The notes under the pieces: model-generated
Told to the model about the DNA's origin: nothing
The model's database searches: none
What the model saw: only the letters and a program-made list of their open reading frames with translations
Position numbers and translations under genes: made by a program
Source of the DNA: Leptodactylus fallax
Lineage: Eukaryota > Chordata > Amphibia > Anura > Leptodactylidae
Length of the DNA stretch: 64,000 nt
Assembly (NCBI GenBank): GCA_947044405.1
Contig: CAMRHE010000324.1
Span: 1-64,000, forward strand
Direction of reading: 5' to 3'
Part shown: positions 34,995 through 44,821 of the stretch, in pieces
Position numbering within the stretch: the first letter of the stretch is position 1
Layout: the number at the start of each line of letters is the position of its first letter

Positions 34995-35188
34995 GGGTCA
35001 AAATTGACCCCAACAACACAAATGTTATAATTTTAATAAGAGCATTTTATAATTTAGTAAAATAGTTTTATTTTATTGTATTTTGTTTAAAAATAAGTTC
35101 CTGAAAAAGTCAAAAAGTCTTGATGCAATAAACAAATGTATGTAGAATTTGTATGCATTTAAAACCTAAAACGGGTCGGTCACGACCC
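34995..35188. promoter_or_regulatory. right subterminal palindromes
   Basis: GGGTCAAAATTGACCC (34,995-35,010) and GGGTC-GGTCAC-GACCC (35,173-35,188) match the left-end pair. The outer site touches the inner edge of the 17-bp terminal repeat. Confidence 0.6.
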
Positions 35189-35373
35189 TAACACTAGAGG
35201 AAGGTCAACTTCAAGGCCTTCATTCATATTGGTTATTATATGGTAATGGGACTCTCTGATGCATCTAGGATATTATAGTAATGCTGCTTTTGCTTTATAT
35301 TCTAGTTTGGCTTGTAATTTGTCATGCTGTATTTTTTTTTAATCTGGACATCAATAAAATGTAAAAATGAATA

Positions 35374-35407
35374 AATAAATAAATAAATAAATAAATCTAT
35401 CTATCTG
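35374..35407. repeat. (AAAT)n and (TCTA)n simple repeats
   Basis: A tetranucleotide tract 'aataaataaata...' followed by 'ctatctatct'. Confidence 0.85.
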
Positions 35408-35409
35408 AG

Positions 35410-35797
35410 GACCTTTCACCACATCCAACAAGTCCAGCTTTTTCATAATTTAATAGCTACTGCTCCACTGATTCCAGCACAGTTGGATTTTTTTTCTGTA
35501 GACCCTACCATACCTGAACAATCAATGCTGTTATTTTCGTTGTCTGATATGCTATTTAGGCTCTGTACTGTCAGGAGTGGTGTCAGGCAGGAGCAGGCAA
35601 TGAGTGTGATTCTGAACTCTGACACTGGCTGCCTCTGATTGGAACTCTAAATCACACCATCCTGCCTGACACTGCCGTTCTGACATTACAGAGCTTAAAT
35701 AGAAAGTATTCCAACTGTGCTTGAATCAGTCGAGCTGCACCTATTAACAGATGCTAAGAACTTGCATTTCTGGAGGTGGTGAAAGGTCGTCTTTAAG
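35410..35797. mobile_element. MITE with 'gaggacctttcacca' ends
   Basis: Left end GAGGACCTTTCACCACATCC and right end GGTGGTGAAAGGTCGTCTTTAA form an imperfect terminal inverted repeat that ends in TTAA. It resembles the termini of the 573-bp MITE at 20,886, so both may be mobilised by the same transposase type. Confidence 0.6.
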
Positions 35798-35879
35798 AGT
35801 GGGGTTGAACTTAATGACCCCTGTATGCTACACATCTTACAAGTTTTTTCTAAGACCTTACATAGTTTCTTAACTAACA

Positions 35880-35942
35880 TAACCCCCCACACACGCGTCA
35901 TCAAAATGCTGCATTTTACATTATCTGCAAAGTGGATGGTAT
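35880..35942. repeat. R1 foldback repeat, copy 4, left part (split by gypsy)
   Basis: 'tgctgcattttacattatc' and 'gcaaagtggatgg' match other R1 copies (for example 19,570-19,600). The copy resumes at 44,379 with 'tgtggctaatcccatc', so the gypsy element lies inside it. Confidence 0.65.
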
Positions 35943-37063
35943 TGTGGCATCCCAGAGCTGGCTATGGCTGGGCTGAGGGTGATCTCTGTGCATTGTATTA
36001 TTTCCTGTTGCTTCATAGCCTGTGTGACATAGCAGGGGGTCCTGAGTCTCACACAACACAGCGCCACCTAGTGAGCCTCACACATGCATTACACCTCCCA
36101 TAGGATTGAATAGTAACCAAATGTCCAATGGGAGGACATCGCCTGGGAAAAGGGGAGGAGTCAGCTGATCACTGGGTCCCCATGGTAACACCCCTGCAGG
36201 AAGGTCCTGCCTGTGAGGAGTTAGAAGTGTGGAGTGTTAGGAGGAGGAGGTGAGGAGATAAGTGTGATGTCCTGTGAAGAAAGCAGTGAGTTTAGTGCAG
36301 GAATCTCAAGTCCTAGACAGGCCCAGGAAGGTTGGAGAGCTGACATACTCCAGCTATTCAGAAGATCCTGTCTCCTGTCTGCCTAGCCATCGCCCTGAAG
36401 GAAGTCAAGCATCATTATCTTGTCAGCATGAGACTGTGGAGAGAACATTCTGGAACACGTGCTCCATAGCCAGTATCACAGGATCCAGGGGCCAAGGCCA
36501 GACCTGTGGAATATCCTGCCACCCTGACTATTGCACCCCGAAACTCTGAGCTATCAGGACCACATAACGTGAGTGGGGAATATTATGTGCTAGTATGGTG
36601 GTGGGCATCCTCCTATGAGCCAAATAGGAGCCCAGACGCACCTTAGGGCTGTAACACTGAAGTATAAGGGCTAGGAACACCTTTCATCAAGTCTACCCTG
36701 CACCCCAGGACTTTGCTGTGTCACCAGGCGTACCCCGTTGTTTTGTATTGAAGAAACTGTTTAAGCATTTGTGCCTCCACACCCATGGAAGTAAAAGTTC
36801 AACTTTACAACCGTTTCTGTGTCTGACTCTGCACCGACAACATCAGGGCGCCCCAAACACCACCAGTCGGCACAGTATAGGGGAAGCGCCCCGGGGGGAA
36901 CAATCACCACCAACATTTGTGCAGCCCCCTCATCACCGGTACCAGTGGTGGTAATGTGGGACAGCACCAGCGCTGCGCCCTCGTGCCCAGAGACCGTGAC
37001 AAGTCTGCGCTGTTTGCACCCCGCAATCCCAACTGCAGCGTTACCTTCCATCTGGTCACCGCA
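35943..37063 (+). repeat. gypsy 5' LTR
   Basis: Begins TGTGGCATCCC and ends GGTCACCGCA, so it has TG...CA ends. Differences from the 3' LTR include g/c at the 'cctgcctgtg' block, one base in 'gcctagccatc', one base in 'ggtaatgtggg', and compensating one-base changes in a G run and a C run. Confidence 0.9.
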
Positions 37064-37827
37064 AGAAAAACTGGCGTCACGAACAGGATACGGGTGTGTG
37101 CCATTTTGAGAAAGTCGCCACGAAAAGTGCGCCAAATTGTCTCCAGAGCATCGGTCTTTATTGTGGACTTTGCTAAGATCAAGTTTATTCCCTGAGAGTG
37201 CTTGCCACAAAGAGGGGGAGCCCTATACCCCTGAAGCAAGCCCTAAAGACTGTCCTCTCAGTGTGTTACAGCCCTGGAAGAGTTAAAACGCCCAGGACTT
37301 GTTTGCTGCGCCACATCGCTGTGTAAGAACGCCCACAAAGGGTTAACTGTACCTTGCAAAAGTGCGGGAGATTTTTAGCACTGCCCATGAGGCCAGGAGA
37401 CCCATCTGCCGCCATCTTAGGAGAGCCCAGAATTCTGAGCGCATCGCTCCAGCGCACCCATACAAGAAAGTGAAAGGCGAATGTGCCAGCGCCATTTCTG
37501 ACTCTCCAGTGCCGCATCACCGTCCCTGCTGTGCACCGCTGATCTCTGGTCCACGCTGCAGTTGCTGTCAGTGAGTACTGTGCCTCCCTGTCCTTGTCTT
37601 CAGTCCTGCCACGGCCCCAGCGAGTGTTTTCCGTGTACCGTGTCCGTGGGGAGTGCCACCATTAAAAAGGGGGAGCACACCGTCAGCCTGCATCACAGTG
37701 ACTCTGGTAATAGCTACAGCATTCTTAAAGGGACAGCATTCCAAGTTGTAGTCTCCATTCCCTGCTAGCAAGCAGTTGAGTTTCTTAAAGAGACGGCGAC
37801 CTAATTCCAGTCATACTTGCAAACAAC
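37064..37827 (+). other. gypsy leader, possible primer site
   Basis: A TGG-starting segment, TGGCGTCACGAACAGGAT (37,072-37,089), lies eight bases beyond the LTR and could be the primer-binding site, but I could not assign the tRNA. No gene is seen before the gag ATG at 37,828. Confidence 0.4.
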
Positions 37828-38917
37828 ATGACTGAGCAAAGTGACATTGTGCCATCTGTTTCTAGTGATCCAGCAGTGCCCATGGCGAGCAGCCTACCAT
37901 TCTCCATGCCATTTTACCCTGGCGCACCATGGCTGCCGCGCTACAAAGGGGAGGCGCATACCCTCAGGGACTTTCGTGAGAAGATGCTGTCTCTCTTCCA
38001 GTTCTATCCTCTGAATACAGAACAGCAGATACAGATCCTGCTGGGCCAGCTTGAGGGTGCTGCAGCTAGGGAGGTCAAATCCTGGCCTGCCTCTGACAAA
38101 AGAACCCCCTGGGCAAATTCTGGACAAACTCCAGGTGAACTTTGACGTGCGATCTGTCTCCGAGGTAAAGATGCGCTTCTTTTCCAGACGACAACTACCT
38201 GGTGAGACCCTGCGGGACTATGCTTTATCCCTCCAAGAGGCGTTCAGAGCTGTGGTGCAAGTGGATCCACGTGAAAATGTGGACTCTGATAAAATCTTGC
38301 TTGACCGCTTCATAGACGGGGCGGGTACCACATTGCTCCAGAGTCAGTTGCGAATGCTTGCTGCACAACATCCCAGCATCACGTTTGCTGACTTCAAGGC
38401 CCTTGCCATCCAGGTCTTGGGACAGGAGCAGCCCCAGCCGAGCCCAGTCATCTGTGCTCCCTCACCTGGACCCTCAACAAGCATTGCTCCAGTTGTCCTG
38501 CCACTACCTCTGGGTACCTCACCTGCTGCCCAAACTGCGCAGACTACACCAGCAGACTCCAGAGATGACCTTCTGGCCCGAGTGGATCATCTGACCCGTG
38601 CCATGGAACAGATCACCGTCCGTCTAGATCGTCTGACCCAGCCGTCTTCATCGTCCAGTGATCCTTTGCGAAGTCTCAACATCTCACCTGAGTCGCCACC
38701 CAGACGTCCGTCTTCAGTGAAACCTCCGCAGAGTGAGAGGCCATACTGTACCTATTGCCATAGATATGGACACAACAGGCCTCAGTGTTTTCAGTTAAAC
38801 GGGCCACCCCCGAGGCAGCGGACCGCCCCTCGGGAGGAAAGAAGAAGGGCCCAGGTGAATCTTCAGTGCCATTGTCACGCTTCGTCTCAGCCTGCCCACA
38901 CATCACAATCCGGGTGA
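37828..38917 (+). pseudogene. gypsy gag with one frame break
   Basis: The likely ATG is 37,828 (MTEQSDIVPS). The first part runs to about 38,105 with a capsid-like region. From about 38,100 the sequence continues in the next frame with KLQVNFDVRS and MRFFSRRQLPGETLRDYALS, typical of Ty3-type Gag. Next are a Pro/Ser-rich linker and a CCHC zinc knuckle, C-x2-C-x4-H-x4-C (38,747-38,788), which binds RNA. Gag ends at 38,917. The break is near a C5 run (38,105-38,109), and one base fewer would join the frames. Gag overlaps pol by 133 bases in the -1 frame. Total length is near 360 residues, usual for the family. Confidence 0.8.
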
Positions 38918-41900
38918 ACGGCGTCCCTCTGACAGCGTTGGTGGACACTGGATCTCAGGTAACAACCCTGCGCAAGCAGGTGTTCCTTGAACATTGGGAC
39001 TTAGGTGTGTTGAATAGAACACCTGACACATGGATAAATCTGTGTGCCAGCAATGGACAGCCCATACCACAGCAGGGTTATTGGGAACCCACTATCCAGA
39101 TTGGGGACTTGAAACTGCCTAGACAGGGTGTAATTGTCACTGATGTAGAGGATGATAGGTTTGCAGTTGTAATATTAGGCATGAATGTTTTACGCCATTG
39201 CTTTGCAGAAGTGTTGGATGCCTTGCATGCCTCTCTCCTTACAGCTTCTCCCAGTGACCAGCAGACCATTCAGCGGGCCATTCGTGTACTCAATGCCCAG
39301 CACAAGTTCGCCAACAAACAAGGTGAAATTGGTCGAGTCCGGATCCAAGATACCCGTCCAGTAACCCTACAGCCTGGAACAGAAACTATGGTGTGGTGCC
39401 GTGCCCGTCCGGGCATAGAAAATCAGGACTACGAGGCCTTGCTACAACCCATACAGGTAGATGGCCAACCACTTGTCATGGCTGCCCGCAGCCTTGTCAC
39501 AGTTTCCAATGGACGTGTTCCTGTCCGCTTAGTCAACTTGGGCGATGCTCCCGTGAACCTCCACAAGTTCCACTCTGTGGCCCTGCTACACCGGTTAGCA
39601 CCAGAAGACATTCTCTCTGGTGATTCTACTGCCACACAGCGTTCCACCCAAGCTGCTGAGAACATTCAAAATGGAGCCACAAAGTCCTGGTGGGATGAAT
39701 TGAACGTGGGAGACGCCAATACCCCTATAGAGCACATCAATGGGGTTCGCAATGTGGCCAAGCGTTACCAAAAGGCATTCAGCAAACACCCATTGGACTT
39801 TGGTAAGACCACGACCATACAACATCGCATTCTGACTGGCGACCACCATCCAATCAAGGAGCGTCACCGTCCAATACCACCAGCGATGTACCAACCGGTG
39901 AAAAAGTTGATCCAAGAGATGCGAGATGCTGATGTCATCCGGGAGAGTAACAGCCCCTGGGCAGCCCCGCTAGTCCTTGTCAAGAAGAAAGACGGAACCC
40001 TACGATTTTGTGTGGACTATCGTAAACTCAACAACGTCACGCACAAAGACGCATACCCATTGCCGCGGATTGAGGAATCTCTAACGGCTTTGGGATCAGC
40101 TACCTGTTTCTCGACCCTGGACTTAACCAGTGGATACTGGCAAGTCCCTATGGCGCCTGAAGATCGTGAAAAGACTGCGTTTACGACCCCGATGGGACTC
40201 TTTGAATTCAATAGTATGCCATTTGGGCTATGTAATGCCCCAGCCACATTCCAACGGCTTATGGAGAGGTGCCTCGGCCATGAGAATTTCCAGAGTGTGC
40301 TACTGTACCTGGACGATGTTATTGTATTCTCCCGGACATACCAAGAACACCTTCGTCACCTGTCCGAGGTATTCAAGGTACTTATACAGCACGGCCTAAA
40401 GTTGAAGCCCTCCAAGTGCTACCTGTTGAAACCCCAAGTTCACTACCTTGGGCATGTCGTGAGCGCACAAGGCGTCCAACCTGATCCTGAAAAGATCACT
40501 GCAGTCCAGAACTGGCGAAGACCAACTACCGTCAAAGAAGTCCGAAGCTTCCTTGGATTCGCAGGTTACTACCGGCGTTTCATACCACACTTCGCCCAAG
40601 TAGCCGAGCCTCTGAACGAGTTGTTGCGCGGTTGTCCCAGAGAAAACTACAACCGAAAGCTTCCGGTAGACTGGACAGCGCGTCAAGAGGAAGCCTTTCA
40701 AGCGCTTAAAGCACTTCTGACGCAACCACCAATTCTAGCCTATCCCGACTACAGTCAGCCATTCCGCTTGTACACAGATGCAAGTCACCAAGGTTTGGGT
40801 GCAGTGTTGTCCCAGGTTCAGGACAACAAAGAGCGAGTCATCGCCTACGCCAGCAGGAGTCTGAGAGGCGCGGAGAAGAACGACCAGAACTATAGTTCTT
40901 TCAAACTCGAACTTCTGGCGCTTGTCTGGGCCGTGACAGAGAAGTTTAAAGACTACCTGGCTGCCACACCCTTTACCGTGTACACAGATAACAATCCGTT
41001 GGCGCATCTGGACACTGCTCGACTGGGAGCCCTTGAACAACGGTGGGCCTCAAGACTCGCGAATTACAAGTTCTCTGTCAAGTATCGCAGTGGCAAGTCC
41101 AACGCTAACGCTGATGCACTCTCAAGGTTGCCTGTGGGAGAAGAACCACCCCGAGAAGACATCTGGGAAGAGGTGGAGATGCCACCATTCTACAACAAGT
41201 TTGCCCAACAGGTTGCTATTGGTGTCCCTGTAGAAGGAGAATCTCTGGCGAAAACAGCTGCCGAATCCCTCCAGGAGCCATCTCTGTGGAAAACGTTCCA
41301 AGAAGAGAGCAGAGTTTTAGGAGAATTGTCAGATTTCCTGCTTACAGGAAGAATACCAACCCGTGTAAAGAGAGGTCTTCATGACGTGGAATTAAAACGC
41401 CTTTGGCGACAGAGGAAGCGCCTGTTTGTCCAACGAGGCCTTCTACTTAGAAACACTCTTGATCCTGTCACAGGTGAAAGGCTTCATCAGATCCTCGTAC
41501 CAAGAAGAGACGCACAGATGATACTTGAGGCGTATCATGACAGATCTGGTCACTTCGGGGTACAAAAGACCGAAGCTACCATCCGTCGTCGCTTCTATTG
41601 GGTTGGGATGAGGAGTGACATTGAGAGTTGGTGCCGAGAGTGTCCCGCCTGTAGTATCACCAAGGAAGGTCGAAGAGATCAGAAGGCCCCTCTACATCCA
41701 ATTAAGACTCAAAAGCCGTGTGAAATTGTTGCTCTGGACCATGTGAAGTTGGGTCCCACACGTTCCGGCTACAGCTACGCTCTGACAATGGTGGATCATT
41801 ACTCCAAGTTCCTTGTCATCGTGCCTGTCAGAGATCTTACAGCAAGAACTACGGCTGAGACCTTCTACGCAGAGTTTGTCCGCCATTACGGTTGTCCTGA

Positions 41901-42852
41901 GCATATCCTTACCGACCGTGGATCGGCGTTTGAATCCCAATTGTTCCGTGAGCTGTGTCAGTTCCAAGACTGCAAGAAGTTGCGAACCACAGCGTATCAC
42001 CCTCAAGGGAATGGTATGTGCGAGAAGGCAAATCAAGTGATCATCGGCATGCTAAGAACAGCCGCAGTTACACCTGGTGTTGAGTGGCCTGAACGTATCA
42101 AGGACTTGGCCTATATTTACAACAACACACCCCAAACATCTACGGGATACGCACCATTTTATCTAATGTTTGGAAGACAAGGTCAACTTCCTTCAGACTT
42201 AACCCTTGGTGTGAAGGTCCCTGACACCATCAATCCACTACCCATAACAGACTGGGTTGTTGAACACCGCCGACGTATGGAGGAAGCTAAAGAGATAGTT
42301 GAAACGCGCATGGATGAGGTTCGTAGGAGACAACAGGAGGATTACAACCATCACGCCCATGCAGCGCCCCTGAAAGTTGGCGACCGTGTATGGTTAAGGA
42401 ATAACCATCGGAATGGGAAATTGGATCCATTCTGGGAGAAAGAACCATACAGTGTCATCTCCATACCATATCCTGAATCCGACGTGTATGAGATCTCTAA
42501 ACCTGGGAGACAGCCCCAAGTAGTACACCGAAACCGTCTGAAGCTGTGCCTTAAAGAAGGACTACCCACAGAGGTGCCCCCAGCTGAGACAACGAGTACA
42601 GAGATCTTGTCACCTTCTGAAGCGAAAGAGAGACCCCCAACGTTAACTGAGCTTATGTGGGCGCCTAAACTACTACCATTTAGCTGTTATCCACCAATTG
42701 CTCTAGTGCAAGAGAACCCTTCGACAGATGATTTAATTGATTTCAGTGACTCTGTTCCTGATTCAAATCTTGTTCCACTTAGGCGTTCTGAGCGTACCAC
42801 AAAAGGCATACCTCCAACACGCTATAGTGATGCCATGGCTGTCCTCGGGTAA
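38785..42852 (+). CDS. pol: gypsy Pol polyprotein (PR-RT-RH-IN), intact
   Basis: An open frame of 1,355 codons, in the -1 frame to gag and without an AUG near its beginning, so it is probably made as a Gag-Pol fusion by frameshifting. Counting from the first open codon: protease with ALVDTGS (51-57); RT with LPF-type SMPFGLCNAPATF (477-489) and YLDD (508-511); RNase H with YTDAS (663-667), a second YTDNN (733-737) and ADALS (776-780); integrase zinc motif with His 918 and His 923 and the CRECPAC cluster (950-956); core D985 (ALDHV), D1044 (LTDRG) and E1080 (MCEKAN), spaced D,D-35-E; then a GPY/F-like C-terminal module (about 1198-1255). All catalytic residues are present and no stop interrupts the frame. 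Confidence 0.95.
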   Translation: MFSVKRATPEAADRPSGGKKKGPGESSVPLSRFVSACPHITIRVNGVPLTALVDTGSQVTTLRKQVFLEHWDLGVLNRTPDTWINLCASNGQPIPQQGYWEPTIQIGDLKLPRQGVIVTDVEDDRFAVVILGMNVLRHCFAEVLDALHASLLTASPSDQQTIQRAIRVLNAQHKFANKQGEIGRVRIQDTRPVTLQPGTETMVWCRARPGIENQDYEALLQPIQVDGQPLVMAARSLVTVSNGRVPVRLVNLGDAPVNLHKFHSVALLHRLAPEDILSGDSTATQRSTQAAENIQNGATKSWWDELNVGDANTPIEHINGVRNVAKRYQKAFSKHPLDFGKTTTIQHRILTGDHHPIKERHRPIPPAMYQPVKKLIQEMRDADVIRESNSPWAAPLVLVKKKDGTLRFCVDYRKLNNVTHKDAYPLPRIEESLTALGSATCFSTLDLTSGYWQVPMAPEDREKTAFTTPMGLFEFNSMPFGLCNAPATFQRLMERCLGHENFQSVLLYLDDVIVFSRTYQEHLRHLSEVFKVLIQHGLKLKPSKCYLLKPQVHYLGHVVSAQGVQPDPEKITAVQNWRRPTTVKEVRSFLGFAGYYRRFIPHFAQVAEPLNELLRGCPRENYNRKLPVDWTARQEEAFQALKALLTQPPILAYPDYSQPFRLYTDASHQGLGAVLSQVQDNKERVIAYASRSLRGAEKNDQNYSSFKLELLALVWAVTEKFKDYLAATPFTVYTDNNPLAHLDTARLGALEQRWASRLANYKFSVKYRSGKSNANADALSRLPVGEEPPREDIWEEVEMPPFYNKFAQQVAIGVPVEGESLAKTAAESLQEPSLWKTFQEESRVLGELSDFLLTGRIPTRVKRGLHDVELKRLWRQRKRLFVQRGLLLRNTLDPVTGERLHQILVPRRDAQMILEAYHDRSGHFGVQKTEATIRRRFYWVGMRSDIESWCRECPACSITKEGRRDQKAPLHPIKTQKPCEIVALDHVKLGPTRSGYSYALTMVDHYSKFLVIVPVRDLTARTTAETFYAEFVRHYGCPEHILTDRGSAFESQLFRELCQFQDCKKLRTTAYHPQGNGMCEKANQVIIGMLRTAAVTPGVEWPERIKDLAYIYNNTPQTSTGYAPFYLMFGRQGQLPSDLTLGVKVPDTINPLPITDWVVEHRRRMEEAKEIVETRMDEVRRRQQEDYNHHAHAAPLKVGDRVWLRNNHRNGKLDPFWEKEPYSVISIPYPESDVYEISKPGRQPQVVHRNRLKLCLKEGLPTEVPPAETTSTEILSPSEAKERPPTLTELMWAPKLLPFSCYPPIALVQENPSTDDLIDFSDSVPDSNLVPLRRSERTTKGIPPTRYSDAMAVLG
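38794..38834 (+). promoter_or_regulatory. -1 ribosomal frameshift signal between gag and pol
   Basis: A slippery heptamer G-TTA-AAC (38,794-38,800) is in the correct phase: gag reads TTA AAC, pol reads GTT AAA. After an 8-base spacer comes a perfect 7-bp GC-rich stem, CCCGAGG (38,809-38,815) with CCTCGGG (38,828-38,834), around a 12-base loop that can pair further inside. The site is six bases past the zinc-knuckle codons. Confidence 0.7.
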
Positions 42853-43257
42853 AAGAGGTTAACTGTCTCTGCTTCTGTATATATGTTATTCCTGCTCTGA
42901 TTACATTAATGTTTTTCCTGTGTGTATATACAGTATATATATAATATCTTGCCATGTAATATAGTATTTACATTTATATGCAACAATCCAAGCCATAGTG
43001 CCTGGCTCACCGAGCCAAGGAAATTCTGTTACCCCATTGCGGTATGGACATTCGTGCTAGAGTGCCTACTCTTCCTTACAGAAAGGACTGTTTATTGTTT
43101 CTCAGAGAGACTCTCATGATAATGGACACTCACGAAATTTGTGCCAGAGAGCCTCTGGACCCATTTGCACTTTATTCGTATTTATTAACGTTATGTTACA
43201 TTTCTCACCTTCACCCCAGCCCGTCGCCGAGGTCGGCTCAGTGAAAGAGGGGGAGTA

Positions 43258-44378
43258 TGTGGCATCCCAGAGCTGGCTATGGCTGGGCTGAGGGTGATCT
43301 CTGTGCATTGTATTATTTCCTGTTGCTTCATAGCCTGTGTGACATAGCAGGGGGTCCTGAGTCTCACACAACACAGCGCCACCTAGTGAGCCTCACACAT
43401 GCATTACACCTCCCATAGGATTGAATAGTAACCAAATGTCCAATGGGAGGACATCGCCTGGGAAAAGGGGAGGAGTCAGCTGATCACTGGGTCCCCATGG
43501 TAACACCCCTGCAGGAAGGTCCTGCGTGTGAGGAGTTAGAAGTGTGGAGTGTTAGGAGGAGGAGGTGAGGAGATAAGTGTGATGTCCTGTGAAGAAAGCA
43601 GTGAGTTTAGTGCAGGAATCTCAAGTCCTAGACAGGCCCAGGAAGGTTGGAGAGCTGACATACTCCAGCTATTCAGAAGATCCTGTCTCCTGTCTGCCTA
43701 ACCATCGCCCTGAAGGAAGTCAAGCATCATTATCTTGTCAGCATGAGACTGTGGAGAGAACATTCTGGAACACGTGCTCCATAGCCAGTATCACAGGATC
43801 CAGGGGCCAAGGCCAGACCTGTGGAATATCCTGCCACCCTGACTATTGCACCCCGAAACTCTGAGCTATCAGGACCACATAACGTGAGTGGGGAATATTA
43901 TGTGCTAGTATGGTGGTGGGCATCCTCCTATGAGCCAAATAGGAGCCCAGACGCACCTTAGGGCTGTAACACTGAAGTATAAGGGCTAGGAACACCTTTC
44001 ATCAAGTCTACCCTGCACCCCAGGACTTTGCTGTGTCACCAGGCGTACCCCGTTGTTTTGTATTGAAGAAACTGTTTAAGCATTTGTGCCTCCACACCCA
44101 TGGAAGTAAAAGTTCAACTTTACAACCGTTTCTGTGTCTGACTCTGCACCGACAACATCAGGGCGCCCCAAACACCACCAGTCGGCACAGTATAGGGGAA
44201 GCGCCCCGGGGGAACAATCACCACCAACATTTGTGCAGCCCCCTCATCACCGGTACCAGTGGTGGTAACGTGGGACAGCACCAGCGCTGCGCCCTCGTGC
44301 CCAGAGACCGTGACAAGTCTGCGCTGTTTGCACCCCCGCAATCCCAACTGCAGCGTTACCTTCCATCTGGTCACCGCA
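43258..44378 (+). repeat. gypsy 3' LTR
   Basis: A 1,121-bp copy of the 5' LTR, preceded by the purine-rich 'gaaagagggggagta' that is the likely polypurine tract. It is followed by GTAT and the rest of the interrupted R1 repeat. Confidence 0.9.
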
Positions 44379-44821
44379 GTATTGTGGCTAATCCCATCTA
44401 CACATTGCAGGAAAAAATGCACAGCGGAAATGTGGGGATTTCAAAAACACAATATCTACAGAAATGTTTCTTTACCTACAGAAACACTGTCATTTTCTGC
44501 ATAGGTATAATAGAAGAAGAAAGTCCACAGAGGAAAACTCTTCAGAATTTCTGTGAAAAATGCCGAGGAAAAAAGCGATACATTTCTACCACGGTCTTGT
44601 CTGGCTGTGGCTTACTATGTGGGGTCTTAGCCTGAAACATATTTTTGATGCATTTTTTTTCTCTGCGTTTTTTCTTTCCTTAATTTTTTTCCACAATGTG
44701 TGGATGAGATATGCCTGAATCTCATTCACTTTTCTGGTACTGTAAAATGCTGATTTTTTTTTCTGCGGCATTTGCACAGCAGGCAAAAACTCTGCATTTC
44801 CATAACGAGGAGCCTTAGCCT
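44379..44821. repeat. R1 foldback repeat, copy 4, right part
   Basis: Continues the copy begun at 35,880 ('tgtggctaatcccatctaca') and ends with AGCCTTAGCCT, the family terminus. An open frame running in from the LTR is an artefact of the junction. Confidence 0.6.

Larger units (their letters stand above)
32410..35204 (-). mobile_element. piggyBac-type transposon
   Basis: 2,795 bp with perfect 17-bp terminal inverted repeats, CCTTCCTCTAGTGTTAG (32,410-32,426 and its complement 35,188-35,204). The left flank is TTAA (32,406-32,409), the piggyBac target; the right flank is TCAA, probably a mutated TTAA. Each end has two palindromic GGGTC...GACCC-type sites. One transposase gene is read on the minus strand. 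Confidence 0.9.
35943..44378 (+). mobile_element. Ty3/gypsy LTR retrotransposon, nearly intact
   Basis: 8,436 bp with two 1,121-bp LTRs differing at about five positions. Internal order is leader, gag with CCHC knuckle, then pol as protease, RT, RNase H and integrase, the order of Ty3/gypsy (Metaviridae). GTAT lies on both sides (35,939-35,942 and 44,379-44,382), giving a 4-bp duplication, or 5 bp if the boundary T is counted. Pol is intact; gag has one frame break. The LTR identity indicates a recent insertion. Confidence 0.95.

Noticed and set aside
36274..37239. Open frames inside the gypsy 5' LTR (and the same ones at 43.6-44.6 kb)
   Set aside because: They are LTR sequence repeated in both LTRs, without domains. 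The right-hand copy even runs through the LTR end into the R1 repeat.
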